This document shows positions 7,436-16,426 of a stretch of DNA of 34,176 bases, in pieces. Source of the DNA: Proteobacteria bacterium ST_bin16 (GTDB lineage: Bacteria; Pseudomonadota; Gammaproteobacteria; Burkholderiales; Nitrosomonadaceae); NCBI GenBank assembly GCA_002083595.1, contig MSXT01000073.1:1-34176 (forward strand), given 5' to 3'. The position numbers and the translations under genes are program-made. A model generated the notes under the pieces. It ran no database searches and was not told the DNA's origin. It was given only the letters and a program-made list of their open reading frames with translations. The stretch's first letter is position 1. Every line of letters starts with the position of its first letter.

Positions 7436-10400
7436 TGGCGATCGGCACGTATACTTTTCTACCATGGCTACGGCAAGGCGTCGCCAATAATATCCAATCG
7501 GCGGATCTGGATGCTTCGGTCAAAACGCGCGCCAGTGTCGCCGTCAGTCTGAATATCAAAGGCAGCGGCGGCGAAGGCGGCGATGTAACCGCTCCGGTCA
7601 ACAAGAACGTTGCCCTGTACGGCCCCGGCGATATTATCGGTATTGAGTCGAGAGCGATTATCAAAACCGAACCGCTCAACTGGATTACCAACTTTGAACC
7701 GAATTATCTCTGCCATATTGAGTTCTACGACGAAGATTTTCCTTGGCGTTACACCCCGGCCGCACCGGCGGGATCGCGGCTGCGGCCTTGGGTCACGCTG
7801 CTCGTATTGACCGAAGCCGAATTTGCCGAAGGCGGCAATATTTCCGGCAAGCCGCTACCCTTCATCGACATCAAGGCCAATCCACTCGCAACGGTATTTC
7901 CCAAAGCCGAGGAACTGTGGGCGTGGGCGCATGTGCACGTCAATAAAAATATCGCCGGTGGTCAAGATGCGCCGCAAGCGCCGGACATCAACACTGCGCT
8001 GTCGCAACTGCAAAACGTGCTGGCGCAAAATGCCGACGAAGCCTATTCGCGCATCGTCTGCCCGCGCAAACTGACTCCGAACGAACGCTATCATGCCTTT
8101 CTGATTCCGACCTTTGAAACCGGCCGTTTGGCCGGATTGGGGATGAACCCTGACGATGCGCCTCACGCGACATTTTCAGCATGGGGCGAGGGCCGTCCGG
8201 CACCGACGCAGTTTCCGTTTTATTACCGCTGGTTCTTCCGCACCGGTTCGCAAGGCGATTTCGAGTATCTGGTACGCCTGCTCGAACCGAAACCGGCGGA
8301 TAGCCGCGTCGGCCGCCGCGACATGGATGTACAGAATCCAGGTTCCAACATCAGCGGCATTCAGAATCCGGATCTCGAAGGTGTGCTAAAACTCGGCGGC
8401 GCGCTGCTCGCACCATTGAGTAAGGAAGCCGAACAGGAAATCGCCAAGTGGGAAAACTGGGATCAACCGTATCCGCATGTGTTCCAGCAGGAATTGGCGG
8501 CCTTTCTGAATCTCGCCGACGATTACGCCCGGCTCGCCGCCGATGCGGCTCACCAGAATACCGATTTGCCCGATGCCATCCAGGCCGATCCCGATCCGTT
8601 GATTACGCCGCCGATTTACGGCCGCTGGCATGCGCTCAGAAACCGCGTACTGAAAGAAGCCGACGGCAGCGATGCGCCCAATGACCAAAATTGGCTGCAC
8701 CAGCTCAACCTCGACCCGCGCTGGCGCAGCGCAGCCGGTTTCGGCACCGACGTCATCATCGCCAATCAGGAAGAATACATGGATGCGGCGTGGGACCAAG
8801 TCGGCGACGTGCTCGAAGCCAACCGCCAGATCCGGCTGGCGCAGCTCGCCAAGATCACCGCCAATAGCTGGTATCAGAAGCAAGTACTGCCGTTGCAGCA
8901 AATCAGCCACGATAAAATTCTGTTTATGACAGCGCCGGTGCAAAAACGCGTCATTAGCCAAGGAATCACGGTTTCTCATCGAATCAAACAAAGTCCGGTC
9001 ACATCCGCGCTGACTTCCGCGCCGCTACGGCGCATGCTGCGCCCGAATGGCCGCTTGCAAAAGCTATCGGCCTTTGACGAGCGTATCCATCCCAACAATC
9101 TGATCACCCGCGTCAACGATGGCATCGTTACTGCTGCGCCGCCGCACGTGATTCCCGCTACGTTGCCGTCGCTGGATCATCTTTCGCAAGATACGCAACC
9201 GAAGAACGTGCCATCCTGGTTGCTGGATTTGCTGAAACGCTATCCGTTCATCCCTTATCTTTTGCTGGTATTGATTCTGCTGCTGATCATCGTGCTGGTA
9301 GTCATCGGCGCCAGCACCGCAATCTGGGCTGTAGCGGCAATCGCTGGCGCGGGATTATTGTTGGCTTACCGTACTGCGCAGCGTTTAATCACGCAAATGA
9401 ATCAAGCCGATTCGGTAACCGAAACCGGACAAACACCGGCTGCAGTCGATTCGATGCCGCCCAGCAGTAATTTTGTGCTGACGCCGGAATTGAATCCTTT
9501 AGCGCTGGATCCGGCCAATCCGCCGCAACCCGCTAGCGCTGGTGGAGCCGATAGCATTCAATCAAGCCGCTTTAAAACCGCGCTGAAAGATTCTTACACA
9601 CTGCTGCAAAATGGCCTGCAAGCCGGTGTCATCCCGGCAGCCGTACCGGTAAATGCCGCCCAACTGGCGACCGATACATTGGTCAAACTGAACCCGGCGG
9701 TTACCATTCCAAAATGGACGCTGGGCAACATCCTGTTACCGGCGCATATCATCGGGTTGATCGGCGAGAAATTTGTCGAGGCGATGGCGTACCCGGAATT
9801 CGATGTTCCCATGTACAAACCGCTGGTCGATAAATCCACCGAATTGTTTGTGCCAAACCTGAATTTCATCGCACAAAATACCATCACGTTACTTAAGACC
9901 AACCAGCCATTCATCGAGTCGTACATGGTCGGCCTCAATCACGAATTTGCGCGCGAATTGCTATGGCGCGAGTATCCGACTGATCAGCGCGGCTCCTACT
10001 TCCGTCAGTTCTGGGATGTCAGCGGTTTCTTGAGTCCGACTGAGGATAGCAAACAACGCCGCGAGGAATTGAAAGACATTCCGCCGATTCACCGCTGGTC
10101 GCGATTCTCCAAACTGGGTGAGCACGACCACCGCGAACAAGGCCTGGAGAACGAAGAGGAATTGGTGCTGGTGATTCGCGGCGAGCTGCTGAAAAAATAC
10201 CCGAATGCGGTCATTTATGCGCAAAAAGCCAAATGGCAGCCGATCAGCGCTACCAATCCGGCGCCGAACAAAAAAACCGAACGGGTATTCGACGACAGCG
10301 TGCCGATCAAAACACCGCTGTATGAAGCACAAGTCAAACCGGACATCTACTTTTTCGGCTTCGATTTAACCGAGGAAGAAGCGCGCGGCAATCCCGAGGT

Positions 10401-10749
10401 CGACGACGAACCGGGCTGGTTTTTCGTGATCAAGGAACGTCCCGGCGAACCGCGCTTCGGCCTGGATATCGATCGTGAAGGTCCGATTCAGGTCTGGAAC
10501 GACCTCGCCTGGACCGATGTCGCGCCCGGCATCAGTGATGGCGAATTTATCGACATCGCCGCCGCACCCGTGCGCAGCCTGCCAAACACAGCACCGGGCG
10601 GCACTGCACAGGAAAAAGCGGAGCAATGGAAAGAGGATCATTTACTGAGCTGGACAAATAATATCAATTCGGCGGAACTGGCTTACATTCTATTCCAGGC
10701 GCCGGTACTCGTCGGTGTGCATGCTGCCGAAATGCTGCCGCGCGATTAA
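7435..10749 (+). CDS. Large conserved protein of unknown function with an internal membrane hairpin
   Basis: 1104 aa. The ATG overlaps the previous TAA by one base and has CAGGAGG 7 nt upstream, so the pair is translationally coupled. N-terminal motifs include YTFLPWLRQG, ALYGPGDIIGI, NFEPNYLCHIEFYDEDFPW and RLRPWVTLLVL. A middle region carries PPIYGRWHALRNRV, LNLDPRWRSAAGFGT and ITVSHRIKQSPV. Residues about 604-646 are strongly hydrophobic and could form one or two membrane helices, which is unusual in the centre of a protein with no signal peptide. The C-terminal half has AYPEFDVPMYKPLVDKSTEL, GLNHEFARELLWREYPTDQR and PGWFFVIKERPGEPRFG. I recall these motifs from conserved hypothetical proteins in several phyla, but no characterised homologue. 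The role may be to anchor the set of large proteins to the membrane. Confidence 0.85.
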   Translation: MAIGTYTFLPWLRQGVANNIQSADLDASVKTRASVAVSLNIKGSGGEGGDVTAPVNKNVALYGPGDIIGIESRAIIKTEPLNWITNFEPNYLCHIEFYDEDFPWRYTPAAPAGSRLRPWVTLLVLTEAEFAEGGNISGKPLPFIDIKANPLATVFPKAEELWAWAHVHVNKNIAGGQDAPQAPDINTALSQLQNVLAQNADEAYSRIVCPRKLTPNERYHAFLIPTFETGRLAGLGMNPDDAPHATFSAWGEGRPAPTQFPFYYRWFFRTGSQGDFEYLVRLLEPKPADSRVGRRDMDVQNPGSNISGIQNPDLEGVLKLGGALLAPLSKEAEQEIAKWENWDQPYPHVFQQELAAFLNLADDYARLAADAAHQNTDLPDAIQADPDPLITPPIYGRWHALRNRVLKEADGSDAPNDQNWLHQLNLDPRWRSAAGFGTDVIIANQEEYMDAAWDQVGDVLEANRQIRLAQLAKITANSWYQKQVLPLQQISHDKILFMTAPVQKRVISQGITVSHRIKQSPVTSALTSAPLRRMLRPNGRLQKLSAFDERIHPNNLITRVNDGIVTAAPPHVIPATLPSLDHLSQDTQPKNVPSWLLDLLKRYPFIPYLLLVLILLLIIVLVVIGASTAIWAVAAIAGAGLLLAYRTAQRLITQMNQADSVTETGQTPAAVDSMPPSSNFVLTPELNPLALDPANPPQPASAGGADSIQSSRFKTALKDSYTLLQNGLQAGVIPAAVPVNAAQLATDTLVKLNPAVTIPKWTLGNILLPAHIIGLIGEKFVEAMAYPEFDVPMYKPLVDKSTELFVPNLNFIAQNTITLLKTNQPFIESYMVGLNHEFARELLWREYPTDQRGSYFRQFWDVSGFLSPTEDSKQRREELKDIPPIHRWSRFSKLGEHDHREQGLENEEELVLVIRGELLKKYPNAVIYAQKAKWQPISATNPAPNKKTERVFDDSVPIKTPLYEAQVKPDIYFFGFDLTEEEARGNPEVDDEPGWFFVIKERPGEPRFGLDIDREGPIQVWNDLAWTDVAPGISDGEFIDIAAAPVRSLPNTAPGGTAQEKAEQWKEDHLLSWTNNINSAELAYILFQAPVLVGVHAAEMLPRD

Positions 10750-10793
10750 GCATGGTTACATAAGTACAAAATCTCAACCGACAGAAATGGCTT

Positions 10794-13700
10794 ATGACTC
10801 AATTTAAAGACACGCAAGAACAGATCGATCAAGCACGGCGTCAGCACCGGCAAAGCCGGTTAAGCTTGTCTGCCGCCAGCGAGAAGCTGCAAAAATCCGA
10901 GCGCTTGATCGCAGCATTGCGCCGCCGTTCCGACGGTGCAGCCAAGGAACAATTGCAGACTTTACTGAACGAGCAAGAAGCGCTGCGGGCTGATACCGCC
11001 AAGCTGCAAGCCGAACTTGAGCGGAACCGGGAAGTATTGACCGGACGGGAATCGCTGTTCGAGACTTTTTCCGATCCGGCCAAAAATATCGGTCAATTGA
11101 ACGATATCCATCCGATCCTGCTGTTTCCGCTACGCATCGAGACGCGCTTCAAAACAATCGCCAATCCCGATGAACGCGATGGCATCTCCAATCAACTATG
11201 GGTGCGCGTCTACCCGGATGACATCAGCGTCGATACTTTTGAAGAAATTCCGTCCGAAGTCGAAATCAGCAACACCCGTGTGTATTGGACCAATATCTGG
11301 AAAGCGGGCGGTATCGACAGCGAAAAACGCTCCGCGTGGCAAGCGCTGGTCAAAAGCCACGGCGCAGGCCGGGCGTATTGGCTGAGCCAATTATTTAAAC
11401 CGCTGAATCTGACTGAAGAACCGGTCAAAGCCGACGGCGATTATATTTTGGTGATTGTTTCGGAACAGCCGCTGCCCGAGGCGGAAAAACCATTCGTACA
11501 ACAATACTGGCAAGCCGTTTTCAGCGCCAATAACGACGCCACGGCGTTGGACACAGCGTATACCAAACTTAAAGACGATCTCGGCGAAGCACACGCACAG
11601 GAAATCATTGCGTCGTACCAGCCGCAAAATCTGAACGTCAAACCCGCACCATCGCAAATTATCACTAACGTGCGCGTCGAACTCCTGGAGTTACCCGTCG
11701 TCGATGGAGTCGATACGCAGCTGCAAGCTTGGTCCAATCCGGCACGCGTGGCGCTGTTGCCGGAACGCTTTGTGGTGATGGGTTTCAACGGCAAGGAACA
11801 AACGTTACAGCATATCGGCCGCCCGGTACCCTCGGAACTGATCGTCGGACCCAATCCCAACGCACCGGAAGATCAGCAATTACGACTGGAAGACGACGAG
11901 CTGATCGTACCGGACGAAATGAAATGGGTCACTGATTTTGACGAAGCGGTTGCCAAAGGCATGGGGTTCAAGATTAATCTCACTGATGCACAAGCACGGC
12001 GGGGTTTCGACCGGCTGTTTGTGCTCGGTGTGCGGCTCAGTACCGACGTCGATAAAAGCCGCGAGCAATTGCAGCAGTTGATTCAGCACCATCAACGCAG
12101 CCGCAAAGGATTCAGTTTCCTGATGCAGGGTGCACCGACCAATAACGTCGAAGATCAAGAAAGCGGCTACACCTGGTTCAGCGATGCCGATGCCAGTTAC
12201 GATCATTATTTCAACCAGTACGCCGCCGACGACGATCCAGCCGATTGGCGCACGCGCAAAGACGGCCGCTGGCTGACAAACAGCCTGGGGCTCGACCCGT
12301 CAGTCCTGAAGCTATCGCCACAATATTACGCCAGCGATCAGCTGGAAGCCCGGGCGATGAACGAAGCATTATGGCCGGCAACACTGGGTTATTTCATGGA
12401 TCAGATGATGGAGCCGGTGTTCAGCGACGACACCATCACTGCTACGCGCAATTATTTCAACCGCTACGTGCTCGGCCGCGGCACACTGCCAGCGATCCGC
12501 ATCGGCAAGCAACCGTACGGCATCTTGCCAGCCACGCCGTTCTCACGCATGGCATGGATCAATCGCAAATTATTTAACGACGACCGGTTGGAGCCGCATA
12601 TCTCCGGTTCATTCCTGTTCCTAACCCGGCTCTACAGCCTTATCAAGAAGGCCGACGAGCGCTGGGCTTCACTTCTGCCGCAAGTGTCGTACGTCGGCAA
12701 ACCGCAAACCGATCCGCAACAAGCCTTGCTCGATATCGTTGGTCTGCATCCGGCATCGGTCGAGTTTTATCAACGCTACGCGGAGAGCGCCGAGCAGCTC
12801 TACAACCGCTATAAAACTTCCGGCATCAACGGCGCGATTTACGCCACGATTGCCTCGCTGTTTTATACCCAAAGCGGCCTTAACTTACTGGCGCAATTGG
12901 GCTACTCGGCGCAGGACCATAACAAGATTCCCGATATTCTGAACAAATTTTTCACGCTCACCGCCAACCTGCTGAAAGGCCCGCTGATTGACGATCAAGC
13001 GTTGTCCGAATTCAACCCGGCGCGGATTTATCACACTACTAACACAAATTATCTTCAGTGGTTGGTTACCGCAGCGCGCGATTCGCATAACACCCTGCGC
13101 CTGCAACAAGGATTTATCGACGATAAGCCTCCGGCTGCCTTGCTCTATTTGATGCTGCACCATGCGCTCGATTTGTCGTACCTTGATACCAGTCTGCGTC
13201 TGCACCTGGAAGCGAATGTTCTGAACCAACAGCAATTCTCTGTGGCGAAACGCGAACCGAAGTTCATGCACATTCAGGAAATCGAAGACGACAAAGGCAG
13301 CCCTTGGCAATATCTGTACAAAGCGGAACCGGCGATCACCAGTCAGCCGAATTTGCAAATCGGCGATTTCATTCCGCAAATCCTGACGCTGCGTAACCCT
13401 TACCTGAATATCCAAATCAACGCGCTGGAACGTTTGCAGCACACACCGACGGCGCGGCTGGAACGGATTTTCGCCGAGCACATCGATTGTTGCAGCTACC
13501 GTCTCGATGCCTGGTGGTTAGGACTGCTGAACGTACAACTGGACATCATGCAGCAAATCGCCGGGCAAGCGCAGCCGGAGCCCGGCACGACACCGGATCA
13601 TGGTAACGCTGCCAACTCGCATGGTTGCTACTTGGGCGCATACGGCTGGCTGGAAGATGTCCGGCCGGAAAACAAAAATCTGACACCGGTCAAACTGACC

Positions 13701-16424
13701 GAGGAGCTCGATAAAATTTTCAATAAGCCCGGTCAAGCACCGTTGGTCGAGGACGACAAGAATTTTGGTTATATCCACGCCCCATCTTTAAATCATGCTG
13801 TCACCGCCGCGGTGTTGCGCAACGGTTATCTGGCCAACGCCACACCCGGCAATCCCGATAGTCTGGCGATCAATCTCACTTCCGAGCGCGTGCGGCTGGC
13901 GATGAACGTCATCGGAAGCATGCGCAACGGCCAGAGCCTCTCGGCGCTGCTGGGTTATTACCTGGAGCGCGGTCTGCACGATGCCGGTGATTTATTTCTC
14001 GATAGCATCATTTTCGATCTGCGCAAGCAATTCCCGCTCGCGGGCGACCGGTTATCGACTACCGCAACTCCCAGCAACGAGCCGATCAGTGCGGTGGAAG
14101 CGCGCAACGTCGTCGACGGGCTGGCGCTGATCGAACATGTCCAGGCGCAAACGGGAGTGAACCGGAATTATCCATTCGGTATTACGCAACTCCCCACGAT
14201 TACCGAACAAAACAAACTGGATGCGATCAATCGCGAAGTGCAGCGCATCATGAATATCAACGATGCCGTCGCCGATCTCGCGATGGCCGAGGGCGTGTAT
14301 CAAGTGGTGCGCGGCAACTATGAGCGCGCCGCCGGAACACTGGATGCCTTCAGCAAGGGACATTTCCCGCCGGTACCGGAAGTGGTGCAAACGCCGCGCA
14401 GCGGTGTCACGCTCACGCATCGGGTCGGCTTGCACTTGCGCGCCGGATTGAACCCCGCCGATCCCGCCAACAGCACGCCACGCGCCAAAGGCGAACCGGC
14501 CATCAATCAATGGCTGACGCAGCTGCTGCCGTCCATGAGCGATATTTTCTGTACCGTCGATTATTACAACCAAGGCAATGCGCAACAGGAACAACAAACG
14601 ATCAGTGCGCAGGATTTGGGCTTGCTGGCCATCGACTTGATGTACATGCTATCGAGCGATCAGCAGCAAATGACCGCGCTCGATGACCGTATTTTTACTC
14701 ATGTTTATGCGATTCCCGGCGTGCGCATCGATAGCAATATCAAAATCCAATACCGTGGCAAACAAGCCGGAAAATATTCGTTCTTTGAAGTGATGCCGAT
14801 GCTAAACGACCTCAAAGCATTGATCACCCAATCGCGGCCGCTCAGAACCACCGACGTCAAACTGCCGAACGAAGCATCGCAGCAAGAAGATAGCGTGGCC
14901 GCGATCCGTGTGGAAAAAGTCACCACGGTGCGCGATTCGCTGCTGCCGCAGCAAACGGCCTTGAATGCGCTGAAAACGCAAATCGATACCTGGCTGAACG
15001 ATCCCGATCCGGCTGCCACGGAAAGCAACGCGCTCAATCATCTCGATGAAATGATCAACGGTTATTTGCCGCTTGCGCAGGCGGTCAATCGATTCGGCTT
15101 GAGCAGCGCGGCAACCGGCTTTGTGTACGATTGGCGGCGAACCCAATTCCTGGCGCCGCTGGAAAAACTGCAAAGCATCGTTACGCGCTGGCAGGCGGCT
15201 TTACTCGAATTCGAACAACGCATTACCGGCTTTGGCGCATTGGATCCTGCCATGCCGGTCGAAAGCAAAATGCAATATCTGATGGAAACCGCGTTATTGA
15301 TCGTGACCGAGTCGATTCCGATCCCGGCATCAAATGACCCCAACGATTTACTGACTACACTGAATACCACGCATAAAACCAGTTTCCAGAACAGCCTGAC
15401 CCATCTTGAAAATCTGCTGGCAAGTGCCAGCCAGGTTGGCGCGTTGTATGCATCGCTGCAAGCCAAGGAAAGCGACATTGCATTGCACGACACGCAGACA
15501 TTGGATATTGCCGACAACAAAACGGCCCTTGTTAGCTTTGCACAAACCTTACAAGCCAAAGTGCAAGGTCTGGCGGCGGATATCGACAAACGCGTGGCGG
15601 CAGCCAACGGTTTAATCACCGGTGATGCTTCAGCTTCCGCCGAGCAACGCATCGACGAGCTGACACAAGCGATCCGGCAGTTAACGCATGACGATTTCGT
15701 CATCCTGCCCGAGTTTAATCTAGCCGCCGCTCACGGCAGCGAGTGGCAACAAGGCTACGATAATCGCGCGCAACTAATGAATTACCAGAAAAATGACCTG
15801 GGTGTAGATTTCCCCGAAGATAACTGGCTATACGGCGTTGCACGGGTGCGGGAAAAACTGCAACGCTGGGAAAGCGTAACGCAGTTTGGCGAAGCATTGA
15901 ACAATGTCAGTTTGAGTCTGACGCCGTTGCAGTTTCCTTATCGCACCGATGATCACTGGCTGGCGTTGCAATACCCCGACACCCAGCCCGGCACAGGCGA
16001 ACCGTTTGTGATCGACAGCGATAAATTGCTGTACACCGCGCATTATGTCGATGCTTTTGCACAAAATACTGCGATTTGCGGGTTATTGCTCGACGAATGG
16101 ACTGAAGTGATTCCCACCACCCAGGAAACCACCGGGTTGACGTTTCATTACGACCGCCCCAATTGCGAAGCGCCGCAATCGCTGCTGCTGGCGCTCCCGG
16201 CAAACTTCAGCGGTCACTGGCAGTGGCAGGATTTGGTCGATACCTTGCACGAAACCTTGGATATGGCCAGCAAGCGCGCCGTTGAACCGGCGCATTGGAA
16301 CGAAACCGAATACGCGCGCTTCCTGCCCGCCGTGGTTTCTTCGGTAACCCGCTATCCGATCATGATGGCGCTTGATCTGGCCTTTAATAACGCGGTGCAA
16401 TTCAAATCCAATGTAGAGAGTTAA
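10794..16424 (+). CDS. Giant conserved protein of unknown function (1876 aa)
   Basis: 1876 aa, the largest protein in the window. There is a 44-nt gap after the preceding gene and no clear ribosome site before the ATG. Residues about 1-85 are a charged heptad-like coiled coil. A conserved head follows: NDIHPILLFPLRIETRFK and LWVRVYPDDISVDTFEE. A central motif near residue 565 reads LPAIRIGKQPYGILPATPFS. Residues about 1450-1660 are again helical and coiled-coil-like. A C-terminal block near residues 1765-1805 contains WTEVIPTTQETTGLTFHYDR and APQSLLLALP. No signal peptide, membrane helix, Walker box, RHS repeat or protease motif is visible. I recall the motifs from uncharacterised proteins found with the two flanking families, though I cannot verify this here. 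Its size, coiled coils and context suggest a structural or scaffold role. Confidence 0.86.
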   Translation: MTQFKDTQEQIDQARRQHRQSRLSLSAASEKLQKSERLIAALRRRSDGAAKEQLQTLLNEQEALRADTAKLQAELERNREVLTGRESLFETFSDPAKNIGQLNDIHPILLFPLRIETRFKTIANPDERDGISNQLWVRVYPDDISVDTFEEIPSEVEISNTRVYWTNIWKAGGIDSEKRSAWQALVKSHGAGRAYWLSQLFKPLNLTEEPVKADGDYILVIVSEQPLPEAEKPFVQQYWQAVFSANNDATALDTAYTKLKDDLGEAHAQEIIASYQPQNLNVKPAPSQIITNVRVELLELPVVDGVDTQLQAWSNPARVALLPERFVVMGFNGKEQTLQHIGRPVPSELIVGPNPNAPEDQQLRLEDDELIVPDEMKWVTDFDEAVAKGMGFKINLTDAQARRGFDRLFVLGVRLSTDVDKSREQLQQLIQHHQRSRKGFSFLMQGAPTNNVEDQESGYTWFSDADASYDHYFNQYAADDDPADWRTRKDGRWLTNSLGLDPSVLKLSPQYYASDQLEARAMNEALWPATLGYFMDQMMEPVFSDDTITATRNYFNRYVLGRGTLPAIRIGKQPYGILPATPFSRMAWINRKLFNDDRLEPHISGSFLFLTRLYSLIKKADERWASLLPQVSYVGKPQTDPQQALLDIVGLHPASVEFYQRYAESAEQLYNRYKTSGINGAIYATIASLFYTQSGLNLLAQLGYSAQDHNKIPDILNKFFTLTANLLKGPLIDDQALSEFNPARIYHTTNTNYLQWLVTAARDSHNTLRLQQGFIDDKPPAALLYLMLHHALDLSYLDTSLRLHLEANVLNQQQFSVAKREPKFMHIQEIEDDKGSPWQYLYKAEPAITSQPNLQIGDFIPQILTLRNPYLNIQINALERLQHTPTARLERIFAEHIDCCSYRLDAWWLGLLNVQLDIMQQIAGQAQPEPGTTPDHGNAANSHGCYLGAYGWLEDVRPENKNLTPVKLTEELDKIFNKPGQAPLVEDDKNFGYIHAPSLNHAVTAAVLRNGYLANATPGNPDSLAINLTSERVRLAMNVIGSMRNGQSLSALLGYYLERGLHDAGDLFLDSIIFDLRKQFPLAGDRLSTTATPSNEPISAVEARNVVDGLALIEHVQAQTGVNRNYPFGITQLPTITEQNKLDAINREVQRIMNINDAVADLAMAEGVYQVVRGNYERAAGTLDAFSKGHFPPVPEVVQTPRSGVTLTHRVGLHLRAGLNPADPANSTPRAKGEPAINQWLTQLLPSMSDIFCTVDYYNQGNAQQEQQTISAQDLGLLAIDLMYMLSSDQQQMTALDDRIFTHVYAIPGVRIDSNIKIQYRGKQAGKYSFFEVMPMLNDLKALITQSRPLRTTDVKLPNEASQQEDSVAAIRVEKVTTVRDSLLPQQTALNALKTQIDTWLNDPDPAATESNALNHLDEMINGYLPLAQAVNRFGLSSAATGFVYDWRRTQFLAPLEKLQSIVTRWQAALLEFEQRITGFGALDPAMPVESKMQYLMETALLIVTESIPIPASNDPNDLLTTLNTTHKTSFQNSLTHLENLLASASQVGALYASLQAKESDIALHDTQTLDIADNKTALVSFAQTLQAKVQGLAADIDKRVAAANGLITGDASASAEQRIDELTQAIRQLTHDDFVILPEFNLAAAHGSEWQQGYDNRAQLMNYQKNDLGVDFPEDNWLYGVARVREKLQRWESVTQFGEALNNVSLSLTPLQFPYRTDDHWLALQYPDTQPGTGEPFVIDSDKLLYTAHYVDAFAQNTAICGLLLDEWTEVIPTTQETTGLTFHYDRPNCEAPQSLLLALPANFSGHWQWQDLVDTLHETLDMASKRAVEPAHWNETEYARFLPAVVSSVTRYPIMMALDLAFNNAVQFKSNVES

Positions 16425-16426
16425 CC

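Noticed and set aside
12885..13481. 198-codon minus-strand frame inside the 1876-aa gene
   Set aside because: It is a shadow of the codon bias of the plus-strand gene. The composition (Gln/Arg/Val runs) and lack of a start signal do not support it.
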